A DNA stretch of 64,000 nucleotides from Streptomyces albus subsp. albus (GCF_000719865.1 NZ_JOID01000023.1:33985-97984), one strand, 5' to 3'. Positions 32,831 through 43,507 are shown, numbered from the stretch's first letter. Program-made: numbers and translations. Notes: generated from the letters alone by a model not told the origin.

Positions 32831-33462
32831 TGCTGGCCGAGGACAGCGTGCTGCTGCGGGAAGGACTCATCGGTCTGCTCGGCCGCTCCGGCAACGAGGT
32901 GGTGGCCGCCGTGGCCGACGCGGAGTCGCTGGTCGCCGCAGTTGAGGAGCACGCCCCCGACATCGTGGTGACGGACGTGCGGATGCCGCCCGGTTTTCAG
33001 GACGAAGGGCTGCACGCGGCGGTGCGGCTGCGCGAGAAGCGGCCGGCTCTGCCGGTTCTGGTCCTCAGCCAGTACGTGCAGCGGACCTACGCCGCTGAGC
33101 TGCTGGACTCCGGCGACGGTTCCGGGGTCGGTTACCTGCTGAAGGACCGTGTCGGCCAGGTCGAGGAGTTCGTCGACGCCCTGCACGAGGTGGCGGACGG
33201 CGGGACCGTGGTCGACCCGGAGGTGGTGCGCCGCCTGCTGCGCCGTCGCCGCGATCCGCTGGAGCGGCTCACGCCGCGCGAGCGCGAGGTGCTGGCGCTG
33301 ATCGCGGAAGGCAGGTCCAACAGCGCGATCGCGAAGGAGCTGGTGGTCTCGGAGGCCGCGATCGGCAAGCACATCAACGGCATCCTCACCAAGCTGGACC
33401 TGCCTCCGGCGGACGGGACCCACCGCAGGGTGCTGGCCGTTCTGGCCTACCTGCGGGCCTGA
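32794..33462 (+). CDS. NarL/LuxR-family response regulator
   Basis: 222-residue regulator with a receiver domain (acidic AED, phospho-acceptor Asp in VVTDVRMP, switch Ser in LSQYV, Lys in LLKDRV) and a C-terminal LuxR helix-turn-helix (LTPREREVLALIAEGRSN, then EAAIGKHINGILTKLDL). The TTG at 32794 has GTGGAG 6 bases upstream and overlaps the kinase by 37 bases; GTG 32830 is an alternative but would remove the first strand of the receiver fold. The pair most likely controls the divergent exporter and itself through the dyads in the shared spacer. Confidence 0.92.
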   Translation: MRVDRGRPSLRVVLAEDSVLLREGLIGLLGRSGNEVVAAVADAESLVAAVEEHAPDIVVTDVRMPPGFQDEGLHAAVRLREKRPALPVLVLSQYVQRTYAAELLDSGDGSGVGYLLKDRVGQVEEFVDALHEVADGGTVVDPEVVRRLLRRRRDPLERLTPREREVLALIAEGRSNSAIAKELVVSEAAIGKHINGILTKLDLPPADGTHRRVLAVLAYLRA

Positions 33463-33545
33463 CCGGCGGCCGGGCCGGGCCGCGCGGACCCGTGTGGTGT
33501 TCCCGGAACGTCCGGGTTGCGGGGAGCCGGAGGCCCGCCGGAGGC

Positions 33546-33568
33546 GCCCGGTGGCACGGCCACCGGGC
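33546..33568. terminator. Perfect 10-bp stem-loop between convergent genes
   Basis: GCCCGGTGGC, loop ACG, GCCACCGGGC. A second perfect stem (CTGCCGGC / GCCGGCAG) follows near 33620. Together they can end both the regulator and the convergent HTH-PPOX transcripts. Confidence 0.65.
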
Positions 33569-33665
33569 ATGCAGGGTGAACCCCCGCTCCGCGGAGCCGG
33601 GCCGCCTCCGGGGACTGCCGGCCCACTCGCCGGCAGGCGGTGCCCGAAGGCGCCCCGCCCCCCGC

Positions 33666-34331
33666 TCAGCCCAGGTGCATGCGGCGTCCCGAGACGTGCT
33701 CCGGGGTGATGAGCACCCAGCGGTCGCGCCCGTCGCCCGCCCATGGCTCGCGGGGCGCCCGCTCGTCCAGCAGGGCGGCCTCGTGGCCGGTGGCGGCCCG
33801 GGCGCGGCCCGTGACCAGGACGCTCCAGCCCTGGCTCAGCATCTCGTCCACGTCGTCGACCTCGAAGGCGACCTCCTGCTCCGGTGCGGTCGCGGCCGGG
33901 GTGCCGGGCCGGGCCCGGAAGGCGATCGTGTCGTCCAGGACCAGGTAGTTCACCGGGATGATCACCGGGCCCTCCGCGCCGGAGACGGCGACCCGGCCCA
34001 CCCCGTGCGAGGCGAGCCGGTCCCGGCACTCCTCGGGGCCGAGGTCGCGCAGCTGCGGATAGTCACCGGGCCGGCCCCGCTCCGGCGGGGGGCAGGGCAA
34101 GCCGCCGCGCAGCGCCGCGACCGTCGTCTCCAGCGCCCCGGCCAGCTTGAGCAGGCCCGGGCCGCTGGGGTCGGCGGGGTGCTCCTCCAGATACTCCAGG
34201 TAGCCGGGGGCCATCCCGGCCCGGGTCGCCAGCTGCTCGCGGCTGAGACCGAGGCGTTCGCGCTGGCGGGCGACGCGCCGTCCGATGTCGCCGCCGTCGT
34301 GTGCCGCTCGGTGGGCTGCCTTGTGGGACAC
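33666..34331 (-). CDS. HTH (XRE) - PPOX fusion protein
   Basis: 221-residue paralogue of the protein at 9983-10657, with the same order: XRE-type HTH (RQRERLGLSREQLATRAGM, then YLEYLEEHPADPS) and a PPOX split-barrel (HGVGRVAV, IIPVNYLVLDD, VAFEVDDVDEM, GWSVLVTGRA). The two share the signature of the HTH recognition region and the same overall lengths. GTG 34331 is chosen from GAGAGGA upstream and from alignment with the paralogue; the frame is open further upstream. Location away from the stress island but conservation of architecture suggest the same type of redox-linked regulation. Cofactor not known. Confidence 0.87.
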   Translation of the reverse strand: MSHKAAHRAAHDGGDIGRRVARQRERLGLSREQLATRAGMAPGYLEYLEEHPADPSGPGLLKLAGALETTVAALRGGLPCPPPERGRPGDYPQLRDLGPEECRDRLASHGVGRVAVSGAEGPVIIPVNYLVLDDTIAFRARPGTPAATAPEQEVAFEVDDVDEMLSQGWSVLVTGRARAATGHEAALLDERAPREPWAGDGRDRWVLITPEHVSGRRMHLG

Positions 34332-34451
34332 AGCGATCGCATCCTCTCGCCGGTTCGGGGCCCGGCCCGGGTACCCACCGGAGCGGAGGACTATCACCCC
34401 CCGGGCGGCCCCGATGCCCGGCCGCCTCCCGACGGGACCGTGCCCGCCGCC

Positions 34452-35741
34452 TCAGCCCTCCTCTTCCCCCTCCGGGCCGTCTCCGGCCTCCGCCTCCGTC
34501 GCCGTCCCCGCCGCCCCGGCCCCCTCGCCGCTCCCCCCGCCGGGCCGGAGCACCGTGCGGATGTAGTCCTCCACGGTGGCCTCCAGGCCCACGTCGTGAC
34601 GGGCCCGCTCCGACAGCAGCCAGCGGTGTTCCAGCAGCTCGTGGTAGATCTGCGCGATGTCGGCCGAGCCGCGCAGCTCGCGTGGGACCAGGCGGACGGC
34701 GGGCCGGAACACGTCCCGCACCCAGCGGTGGGCCAGCACCTCGGGGCGTGCGCCGAGCGGGTCGCCCGGCGCGTAGTCGTCCTGCGAGACCATCCAGGTC
34801 TCCAGGTCGCGGAGCAGGCTGCGCGCCTGGTTCTCCTCGGCGTCCATACCCGTCAGCCGGAGCAGCTGCCGCTGGTGGTGTCCGGCGTCGACGACCTTCG
34901 GGAGGAACGTCACCGCGTCGCCGTCGGGGGTCGCCTGGATCTGCATCTCCGCCACGTCGAAGCCGAGGTCGTTGAGGCGGCGGATGCGGCGGTCGATGTA
35001 GTGCCGCTTGGCGAGCGGGTACACCGACTGGCGGGTCAGCTCGTGCCACAGCTCCCCGTACCGCTCGGCGATGGCCGTGCCGAACTCGACCGGGTCCACC
35101 GAGGGGTGCAGGGAGCCGCCCGCCTCCAGGTCCATCAGCTCGCCGGATATGTTCACCCGGGCGATCTCCAGGTCGTACTCCCGCTGCCCGCGGCTCAGCT
35201 GGGGCTGGAGCTGCCCCGTCTCGGCATCGACGAGGTAGGCGGCGTACTCGCCCGCGTCGCGCCGGAAGAGGGTGTTGGAGAGCGAACAGTCGCCCCACGC
35301 GAAGCCGCTCAGGTGGAGACGGACGAGGAGGACGGCGAGCGCGTCCAGCAGCCGGTTGATGGTGCCGGGCCGCATCGTCGTCTCGAACATCGAGCGGTAC
35401 GGCAGCGAGCCGTCCAGATGCCGGGTGATGAGCACCGGCTCCAGCGGCTCGCCGCTCGCGTCTCTCCGCCCGGTGACCACCGCGAGCGCGTCCACGGCCG
35501 GTACGGCGAGCCGGTCCAGGTCCCGCAGCAACTCGTACTCCCGTACGGCCGCCCACTCGCCGACCTCCTTGACGGCGACCACCTCGTCGCCCGCGCGGGC
35601 GAACCGCACCACATGGCGGGAGATGCCGCGCGGCAGCGCGACCAGGTGCTTGTCCGGCCACTCCTCCAGCGGCACGCTCCACGGCAGATCGAGGAGGTCG
35701 GCGGGATGCTCGGGGGAGGTCGCGGTGATCTGGAGTTCCAT
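34452..35741 (-). CDS. DUF4032 / LPS-kinase-like protein
   Basis: 429-residue soluble protein. The N-terminal two-thirds has a kinase-like fold: VVAVKEVGE for the ATP-contacting lysine, WGDCSLSN as the catalytic-loop equivalent of HGDLxxxN, and YLVDAETG in place of DFG. The C-terminal DUF4032 region (about residues 240-390) contains FLPKVVDAGHHQRQLLRLTG. Family members are annotated as lipopolysaccharide-kinase-like, but their substrate in actinobacteria, which lack LPS, is unknown. The last 30 residues are an acidic Gly/Glu tail. The start at 35741 places the conserved ELQITATSPEHP segment at the N-terminus. Confidence 0.88.
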   Translation of the reverse strand: MELQITATSPEHPADLLDLPWSVPLEEWPDKHLVALPRGISRHVVRFARAGDEVVAVKEVGEWAAVREYELLRDLDRLAVPAVDALAVVTGRRDASGEPLEPVLITRHLDGSLPYRSMFETTMRPGTINRLLDALAVLLVRLHLSGFAWGDCSLSNTLFRRDAGEYAAYLVDAETGQLQPQLSRGQREYDLEIARVNISGELMDLEAGGSLHPSVDPVEFGTAIAERYGELWHELTRQSVYPLAKRHYIDRRIRRLNDLGFDVAEMQIQATPDGDAVTFLPKVVDAGHHQRQLLRLTGMDAEENQARSLLRDLETWMVSQDDYAPGDPLGARPEVLAHRWVRDVFRPAVRLVPRELRGSADIAQIYHELLEHRWLLSERARHDVGLEATVEDYIRTVLRPGGGSGEGAGAAGTATEAEAGDGPEGEEEG

Positions 35742-35952
35742 GGGGCCAGTCTGCGGCAGGCCGACGGCGCACCGGGAGGGCGAGGGGCCACGGCGCGGGT
35801 ATGCGTCGACATGCCCGCCCCGGTCACCTCACCGGCCGGGCCCGGCGGACGTGACGCATGGCCGCTGCCGTAGGGGGGAGTCGAGAGCATGCGGCGAGAC
35901 CGCGGAAGCGGATGAGGGACGCAGGCGACCGCTCACCGTGGCCCCTCTGCCG

Positions 35953-37167
35953 TCACCGTCCGATCCCCCTCGTCCTCGCGCGTCGTGTGCGCGCTGCCGT
36001 TCGGTCGCACCAGGCCGGGACGAGGGCTGTCAGCATCAGGAACGCGGTCAGGACGATGGCCCAGGGGTAGCCGGTCACACCGGCCACCATGCCGAAGCCG
36101 ACCGCGCCGATACCCATCCCCGCGTCGTAGGCAAGATTCCACAGGGCGCTCACCGTCCCGTACCCGGAGGACGGGACCCGGGTGTACATCAGCGTGAGGG
36201 TGGCGCTCTGGATGACGCCGAAGCCGATCCCGAACACGGCCGCACCCACGACGACCGCGGCGGGGACGCCCGTGAGGGCGATGACGAAGATGCCGGCGGC
36301 TGACACGGCCAGCCCCGGCACGAGCAGCCCGGCGGCTCCGCGCCGGTCGGCGCGCCGGCCGGCGAACCAACGGGATGCGGTCGCGGCGGCCGGTTGCACG
36401 AAGAGAGCCGCGGCAACCACGCCGGAATGGCCCGGTGCCACGGCCAGTGGCAGAAAGGTGACGACGAACCCCGCGCCCACCGCCGTCACCGCGAACACGG
36501 CCGTGGGCCGGCCGAGCGCGCCGGAACAGGCGCCGGCGAAGACCCCCAGGGGCGGCCCCGACGCTGCTTTCCGGCCGGGCAGACCCGGGACAGCGGCGAT
36601 GGAGACCAAAGCGATGAGTGCCGCCACTGAGCAGACGGGTCCGTACCCCGTGTGCAAGGCCAGCCAGGCCCCGAGCGGCAGGCCCACCAGCAAGGGCACA
36701 CCGGCCACGACGCCGATCAGGGCCAGCCCCTCCCCGCGGCGTTCGGGCGGGATCAGCGACGCCGTCAGCGCCCCACCCGCCACCAGGGTGAACGCGAAGC
36801 CGAACCCCCGGACAAGGCACACCACCACGATCCACGCCATACTCTGCGACACGGTCAGGGCCAGGGCCGGAGCGCCCAGGAGGAACAACCCCGCCCCCAG
36901 CATCACGCGATAGCCACAGCGTGCGGCCAACCACGGGGCAGTCAGCTCGCCGGCCACCGTGGCCAGCATCAGCGCACCGGTGACCAGGCCCGCCTTGTCG
37001 CTGCCCCCGCCCGGCGCGCTCTGTGCGTAGGCCGGGACGACGGGCAGCAGCAGATGGAAGCTCGCCGAAGAGCCGACAACCGTCACGAAGCGCAACAGCA
37101 GCGGGCGGGTCATCAGACGTGGCCGCGCCTCGTCAACTCGGTCATCAGGACCCATGGATGAGGCCAT
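35953..37167 (-). CDS. MFS transporter
   Basis: 404-residue membrane protein with twelve predicted helices. The loop 2-3 motif is weak (GYRVMLGAG) but motif C-like GVVAGVPLLVGLPLGAWL in helix 5 and the second-half repeat ADRRG support the drug:H+ antiporter-like MFS fold. It resembles YfcJ/YhhS- and arabinose-efflux-type permeases; the substrate is unknown. ATG 37167 and ATG 37155 are both possible starts. Codon usage has slightly less extreme third-position GC than its neighbours, and an IS5-family remnant lies immediately upstream, so horizontal acquisition is possible. No regulator is adjacent. Confidence 0.88.
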   Translation of the reverse strand: MASSMGPDDRVDEARPRLMTRPLLLRFVTVVGSSASFHLLLPVVPAYAQSAPGGGSDKAGLVTGALMLATVAGELTAPWLAARCGYRVMLGAGLFLLGAPALALTVSQSMAWIVVVCLVRGFGFAFTLVAGGALTASLIPPERRGEGLALIGVVAGVPLLVGLPLGAWLALHTGYGPVCSVAALIALVSIAAVPGLPGRKAASGPPLGVFAGACSGALGRPTAVFAVTAVGAGFVVTFLPLAVAPGHSGVVAAALFVQPAAATASRWFAGRRADRRGAAGLLVPGLAVSAAGIFVIALTGVPAAVVVGAAVFGIGFGVIQSATLTLMYTRVPSSGYGTVSALWNLAYDAGMGIGAVGFGMVAGVTGYPWAIVLTAFLMLTALVPAWCDRTAARTRRARTRGIGR

Positions 37168-37249
37168 GGGGTGAAACCTAGGGAACGGAGCTGCCGGAAA
37201 GCTCGGGATTTCCCTTCCTGTTCGGCGGGAGTTCGTCCCAGGGAACTGT

Positions 37250-37540
37250 TACCGGTGACCCGTGGGACAAGCCACGAACCGTGCAAGTCCCTTGTCCTGC
37301 AATCTCATTCGGCGAGTCTGCGGTAGCAGACTGGGCGTTGGCCCCGAGGATGCCCATGGACAGGGTCGGACGCGCCGGTGAGCGGATGGATCTTCGAGCC
37401 GTACTTCCCTCGACCAACAGGCGGATCCGTCGGCTCCCCCTTTCAGCGGCCGCATGTTCACCGAGTCGATCACGCGTCGCGACCAGTCCGGCTCGCCGCG
37501 ACCACCCGAGCTCGTCGAGGACCGGGCGGCAGGGGTTCCC
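37250..37540 (-). pseudogene. IS5-family transposase remnant
   Basis: Read on the minus strand, fragments in three frames reconstruct the core of an IS5-type DDE transposase: VLDELG, then DWSRRVIDSVNMRPLKGG (the segment with the first catalytic Asp), then in another frame GRGKYGSKIHPLT, and in a third LSMGILGANAQS. At least three frameshifts separate them and both gene ends are missing, so it cannot encode an active enzyme. It is a footprint of past transposition between the MFS gene and the DUF1992 gene; no terminal inverted repeats could be defined. Confidence 0.7.
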
Positions 37541-37710
37541 CCGGGCCTTCGTCGCCCCGCCCTCGGCACCTGACCGGGCGCGCCGGTACAGAGGGCCGGG
37601 AGGGAGCGGATTCTTGTACCGTGGAGGCCCGGTCCGTCACGAGGGACCGGCACTGCCCGCACCGGACCGACCGGCCGGCCGGCCGGCCGGAGCCCAGGGG
37701 AGGCCCTGCC
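37541..37710. other. Promoter-side spacer of DUF1992 gene
   Basis: Contains (GGCC)5 at about 37672-37690 just before the ribosome-binding site, and a somewhat AT-richer patch (GGATTCTTGTACCGTGG) near 37608-37624 that may carry a promoter. Confidence 0.35.
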
Positions 37711-38139
37711 ATGACGGAACGCAAACCGCCCGGCGTCGACTTCGAGTCCTGGGTCGACCGGCAGATCCGGGAAGCCGCCGAGCGGGGCGCTTTCGAGAAT
37801 CTGCCGGGCGCGGGCCAGCCGCTGACCGGCCTGGACGCCCCGTACGACGAGAACTGGTGGATCAAGAAGAAGATGCACCGCGAGGGCGCCTCCGCCCTGC
37901 CCCCGGCGCTCGCCCTGCGCAAGGAGGCGGAGGACGCCTACGAGGCCGCGCTCGGCGCCCGCTCCGAGCGCGAGGCCCGGCGCATCCTGGCGGAGATCAA
38001 CGAGAAGATCGGCGAGGCGATCCGCAGGCCGCCGGTGGGCCCGCCCCTCAATGTCAGGCCCTACGACCCGGAGGCCGTGCTCCGCGACCGGCGCGAGCGC
38101 CGCGCCCGCCGCGACCGCGGCGAGCGGCATCCCGGCTGA
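37711..38139 (+). CDS. DUF1992 (DnaJ-C28-like) domain protein
   Basis: 142-residue soluble protein of the DUF1992 family, the conserved domain also found in the eukaryotic DnaJ homologue DNAJC28. The hallmark segment is WVDRQIREAAERGAFENLPG then GQPL at about residues 13-36, followed by WWIKKKMHREG and a coiled helical tail rich in Arg/Glu. Function is unknown; a chaperone-like or membrane-associated role has been suggested for relatives. ATG 37711 has an AGGGGAGG site. The C-terminus merges into repeat-like sequence after the stop. Confidence 0.88.
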   Translation: MTERKPPGVDFESWVDRQIREAAERGAFENLPGAGQPLTGLDAPYDENWWIKKKMHREGASALPPALALRKEAEDAYEAALGARSEREARRILAEINEKIGEAIRRPPVGPPLNVRPYDPEAVLRDRRERRARRDRGERHPG

Positions 38140-40161
<2,022 letters not shown>

Positions 40162-40191
40162 GCCGGCCCCGGCCGCCGTACGGTACCGGCG

Positions 40192-40217
40192 GGAACCGGC
40201 CCCCTGGGGCCGGTTCC
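40192..40217 (+). terminator. Terminator of cholesterol oxidase gene
   Basis: Perfect palindromic stem GGAACCGGCCCC-CT-GGGGCCGGTTCC starting 30 bp after the stop codon. There is no T-run, as usual in streptomycetes. Confidence 0.8.
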
Positions 40218-40260
40218 TCCGTCAAATCCCGGTGTGGGCACGACAATTGTGTGTGAACGG

Positions 40261-40289
40261 TTTACGAATGATCCCCGGGGTGCTATCTG
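40261..40289 (+). promoter_or_regulatory. Candidate promoter of LPMO gene
   Basis: TTTACG (-35) and TATCTG (-10) with 17 bp between them. The CebR-type box begins 3 bp after the -10 hexamer, so a bound repressor would cover the start of transcription. Confidence 0.5.
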
Positions 40290-40291
40290 TG

Positions 40292-40305
40292 TGGGAGCGC
40301 TCCCA
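40292..40305. promoter_or_regulatory. CebR-type operator upstream of LPMO
   Basis: TGGGAGCGCTCCCA, a perfect 14-bp palindrome identical to the consensus of CebR, the LacI-family cello-oligosaccharide repressor of streptomycetes. A second perfect copy is at 61582-61595. Confidence 0.9.
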
Positions 40306-40474
40306 TTCCCGTCGGCGGCCGTCCCTCCACCCCGGCCGCACAGCGGGACGGGGAGTGGCTGCACATCAGTCGGACTCGATCCGGCGACGGGCCGCCCGCC
40401 GGCCCGGCCGCACGCCAGCGGCCGGGGTCCGTACGGCGCCCGGCCCGCCGGGTGACCCCCTAGGAGACCCCCAC

Positions 40475-41197
40475 ATGGCCATTCGGCACCCGGACCGGAA
40501 GAAGTCCCCGGTCCGCACCCCCCGTTCGCTGAGCCTCCTCGGAGCGGGCCTGTTCGCTCTCGTCGCGGCGTCCATGCCCTCGCCCGCGGCCGCCCACGGC
40601 GCGACCATGATGCCGGGTTCGCGCACGTACCTCTGCTACGAGGACCTGATCAAGAACAACCACCAGATGCCGGCCAACCCGGCCTGCGCCGCGGCGGTCC
40701 AGCAGTCCAGCACCACCCCGCTTTACAACTGGTTCGCCGTGCTGGACTCCAACGGCGGCGGCAAGACGACCGGTTACATCCCGGACGGCAAGCTGTGCAG
40801 TGGCGGCGACCGCGGCCCGTACAACTTCTCCTCGTACAACGCCGCGCGCGCCGACTGGCCGAAGACCCACCTCACCTCCGGCGCCAGCATCCAGGTCAAG
40901 CACAGCAACTGGGCGCACCACCCGGGCAAGTTCGACGTCTACATCACCAAGAACGGCTTCAGCCCGACGAAGAGCCTGGCCTGGAGCGACCTGGAGCTCC
41001 TGCAGACCGTGACCAACCCGCCGCAGTCCGGCGGCGCGGGCTCCAACGGCGGCCACTACTACTGGGACCTCAACCTGCCGCAGCGGTCCGGCCAGCACAT
41101 CATCTACATCCACTGGACCCGTTCGGACAGCCAGGAGAACTTCTACTCCTGCTCCGACGTCGTCTTCGACGGCGGCAACGGCCAGGTCACGTACTGA
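40475..41197 (+). CDS. AA10 lytic polysaccharide monooxygenase
   Basis: 240-residue secreted copper enzyme that cleaves crystalline cellulose or chitin oxidatively. The signal peptide ends AAA, leaving His41 as the N-terminal residue of the mature protein, the first ligand of the copper histidine brace; the second ligand is in NWAHHPG (His148 or 149). Mature length is 200 residues and there is no carbohydrate-binding module, so it is a minimal single-domain AA10. Four cysteines (two likely disulfides) are present, the last in YSCSDVVF. ATG 40475 follows TAGGAGA. The CebR box upstream argues for cellulose rather than chitin as the inducing substrate. Confidence 0.93.
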   Translation: MAIRHPDRKKSPVRTPRSLSLLGAGLFALVAASMPSPAAAHGATMMPGSRTYLCYEDLIKNNHQMPANPACAAAVQQSSTTPLYNWFAVLDSNGGGKTTGYIPDGKLCSGGDRGPYNFSSYNAARADWPKTHLTSGASIQVKHSNWAHHPGKFDVYITKNGFSPTKSLAWSDLELLQTVTNPPQSGGAGSNGGHYYWDLNLPQRSGQHIIYIHWTRSDSQENFYSCSDVVFDGGNGQVTY

Positions 41198-41205
41198 TCG
41201 GTGAC

Positions 41206-41236
41206 GTCACGGTCTGGTGAACCGCCGGACCGTGAC
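41206..41236 (+). repeat. 9-bp stem-loop after LPMO gene
   Basis: GTCACGGTC and GACCGTGAC with a 13-base loop, just upstream of the stronger terminator at 41249. It may act as a first terminator or stabilise the 3' end. Confidence 0.5.
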
Positions 41237-41248
41237 GCGTGACGCTCA

Positions 41249-41282
41249 GGGACCCGCCGGGCTCAACGGCCCGGCGGGTCCC
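41249..41282. terminator. Strong bidirectional terminator
   Basis: Perfect 14-bp stem GGGACCCGCCGGGC / GCCCGGCGGGTCCC with loop TCAACG between the convergent LPMO and lactonase genes. Confidence 0.85.
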
Positions 41283-41325
41283 GTGCGTTGACGGTCAGCC
41301 GAACGGCGCGTCCACGCCCGGGCCG

Positions 41326-42528
41326 TCAGAGCGGCAGGGCGAAGACCGGAACCGGGGCCGTATGCGTGGCCGCTGGGGAGAGGGTGCCCGTGCCCGGGGC
41401 GACCCGGAAGACCGTCACCGAGCCGGAGCGCTGGTTGCAGGCGAACATCAGCGCACCGTCGGGGGAGAGAGCCAGGTGCCGGGGCCAGTCACCGCCGACC
41501 GGGACCGTGCCGAGCAGCCGCAGCGAGGCGCCCCCGTCCTCGACGGCGTAGTGGCTGACGCTGTTGTGCCCGCGGTTGCTGAGATAGGCATGGGCGCCGT
41601 CGCGGGACACCAGCGGCTGCGCGGGGTAGCTGGTGACACCGCCGGTGCCGGTCGGCTGCGGGGTCCCGGGGGTGAGACGGCCGGTGTCCGGGTCGTAGGC
41701 GCAGACCGCGATCGTGTCGCTCAGCTCGTTGGCGAGATACGCGTACCGGCCCGAGGGGTGGAAGGCCAGCGCCCGCGGGCCCGCGCCGGGCGGCAGGACG
41801 GCCACGGAGACCCGGTCGAGCGTCCCGGCGGACGGGTCGAGGCGGTAGGTGTGGACGCTGTCGTTGCCGAGGTCGACGGCGAGGACATGGCCGCCGTCGG
41901 GGGTGGTCAGGATCTGGTGCGCGTGCGGGCCGTCCTGGCCGGGGCCGGGCGGGGGACTGGTGTGCTCCACCAGGTCGGTGCGCTCGCCGAGCGAGCCGTC
42001 CTCCTCGACGGGGTGCACCGCGACGGAGCCCGAGGTGTAGTTGGCGCTCAGCAGGAACCGGCCCCCGGGATGGACGGAGAGGTGGCAGGGCGCGTCGCCG
42101 CCCGTGTCGCGGCTGTTCAGCACCCGGTGCCGGCCGTCCTCACCGAGGGCGATCGCGGTGACGCCGCCGGGCCGGCGCTCGTTGACGGCGTAGAGGGTGC
42201 GCCCGCAGGGGGCGAGGGCGAGGAACGAGGGATCGGCGACGCCGGCAAGGGTCCCGCCCGGGAAGACCTCCCCGCTCACCGGGTCGTACGAGGCGAGGCC
42301 GATGCCCGTGCCGCCGCCGGGCTGCGAGGTGTACGTCCCCAGGAACAGCGGACGGGCGGCGGCCGGGCGCGGCCCGCCACCGCCACCGGCAGCGGGGGCC
42401 GGCGCGCCGGACGGCGGAACGGCCAGGGCGCGGGCGGCGGCCGGCCCGCTCACGGCGGCGCCCGCGGCGAGAGCCGCGGCGGCGGCCAGCAGACCGCGGC
42501 GGGCCGGTAACGGTTTGTTGCTGCTCAT
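41326..42528 (-). CDS. Exported lactonase-family (YbhE/Pgl) beta-propeller
   Basis: 400-residue protein with a twin-arginine-like signal (PARRGLLAAAAALAAG) and a seven-bladed propeller of the 6-phosphogluconolactonase/lactonase family (LFLGTYTS, FLALAPCGRTLYAVNE, CHLSVHPGGRFLLSANY, GPHAHQILTTPDGGHVLAVDLG, ALAFHPSGRYAYLANE). Tat-exported members of this family are common in streptomycetes; since the cytoplasmic sugar-phosphate substrate is absent outside the cell, the real substrate of this one is unknown. ATG 42528 follows GAGG. A Gly/Pro/Ala stretch (residues about 38-60) separates signal and propeller. Convergent with the LPMO gene. Confidence 0.88.
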   Translation of the reverse strand: MSSNKPLPARRGLLAAAAALAAGAAVSGPAAARALAVPPSGAPAPAAGGGGGPRPAAARPLFLGTYTSQPGGGTGIGLASYDPVSGEVFPGGTLAGVADPSFLALAPCGRTLYAVNERRPGGVTAIALGEDGRHRVLNSRDTGGDAPCHLSVHPGGRFLLSANYTSGSVAVHPVEEDGSLGERTDLVEHTSPPPGPGQDGPHAHQILTTPDGGHVLAVDLGNDSVHTYRLDPSAGTLDRVSVAVLPPGAGPRALAFHPSGRYAYLANELSDTIAVCAYDPDTGRLTPGTPQPTGTGGVTSYPAQPLVSRDGAHAYLSNRGHNSVSHYAVEDGGASLRLLGTVPVGGDWPRHLALSPDGALMFACNQRSGSVTVFRVAPGTGTLSPAATHTAPVPVFALPL

Positions 42529-42775
42529 ATCGCGTGCACCTCATATCGGTGGGGGGTGGGGGTGCGGGGCGGGGCGCAGGAGGTTGGCCGGGCGCCGGAC
42601 AGCCTGGCTCATCCCCCAGGGCGGCCACAAGACGCCCGGTGACCCGAAGAGGCCCGGCGAATGGGGGAGTTGAGTGGAACAGGCTCTGCCGACCGGCGGC
42701 CGGTGCCCTTCACGAACGGTCGGACGGCCGCCACCGCCCGCGCCGTCCCCGGGCCGGGGGAGACACGGCACCGGG
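42529..42775. other. Spacer upstream of lactonase gene
   Basis: G-rich top strand (GGTGGGGGGTGGGGGTG at about 42549-42565) next to the lactonase start; no defined element. G-runs here could form a G-quadruplex in the leader region. Confidence 0.3.
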
Positions 42776-43507
42776 TCAGGAGTGGTGCAGCCAGACGCGG
42801 AGCGGGCCGAGCACGGTGAAGCCGCAGGCGAGCGCGGGCCCGAGATCGTCCCCCTGCTCGTAGCCGACGACGGGGAGGCCGGGGAAGTGGCCGGCGGCCG
42901 CGGTGAGAGCGGATGACCACACGGCGGCGATGTCGCCGTCGTTGACGGCGAAAAGGTTGGAGAGGCCGACCAGCCCCGCGCTGCGGTTGAGGACGGCGCC
43001 GCCGGCGAGTTCCCTGCCGTCGTGAAAGGCCAGCACCAGCACGGACGGGTCGTCCAGCAGCGCGGGCCGGAAGATGTCCGGGGCCCCGTCACCGCCGCCG
43101 TGCCAGGCGGTCTGCCAGTCGCGGAGCCGGGCGGCCGCGGTCACCGGTTCGGCGCGCAGGGCAGGCGTTCGCGGTGCGGGAAGGCCGGCGGGGCGGTGGA
43201 TCCAGTGGGCGGTGAACAGTTCGGTGAAGCCGCCCGGGGCGAGGTCGAGCGTGGCAAAACTGTCCTTGACGGAGCACCCGGGTGACGTCGTGTCGATTCC
43301 GGGGAGAAAGCCGTCCGGCGCCGCGGCGGGGTGCAGGGTGACGGCGTCGGGGTAGTACGGCGGGGTGCGGCGGGAGCTGTACCAGGCCGTCTCGTCCAAG
43401 GTGCCCGGAACGCCGTGGGACCGGCAGACCGCGGCGCACCAGTCGGCGTTGTTGCGCGCCGCGGCGGCACGGAGGGAGGTCGTCGTCTCGGTGGAGGTCA
43501 CCGGCAC
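42776..43507 (-). CDS. GNAT-like protein, function unknown
   Basis: 243-residue soluble protein. The C-terminal 120 residues resemble a divergent acetyltransferase fold: VLVLAFHDGRELAGGAVLNRSAGLVGLSNLFAV fits the central GNAT strands, and VVGYEQGDDLGPALACGFTVLGPLRVWL fits the closing helix-strand. The acyl-CoA pyrophosphate loop (Q/RxxGxG/A) is not seen, so catalysis is doubtful. The N-terminal half contains a Cys pair (WCAAVC) and a Tyr/Pro-rich stretch. Start GTG 43507 or 43501; neither has a strong ribosome-binding site. Not recognised beyond this; it lies downstream of and co-directional with a response regulator. Confidence 0.6.
   Translation of the reverse strand: MPVTSTETTTSLRAAAARNNADWCAAVCRSHGVPGTLDETAWYSSRRTPPYYPDAVTLHPAAAPDGFLPGIDTTSPGCSVKDSFATLDLAPGGFTELFTAHWIHRPAGLPAPRTPALRAEPVTAAARLRDWQTAWHGGGDGAPDIFRPALLDDPSVLVLAFHDGRELAGGAVLNRSAGLVGLSNLFAVNDGDIAAVWSSALTAAAGHFPGLPVVGYEQGDDLGPALACGFTVLGPLRVWLHHS

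Noticed and set aside
37178..37417. 79-codon minus-strand frame as a small gene
   Set aside because: One of three frames of the broken IS5 transposase; no start site of its own.
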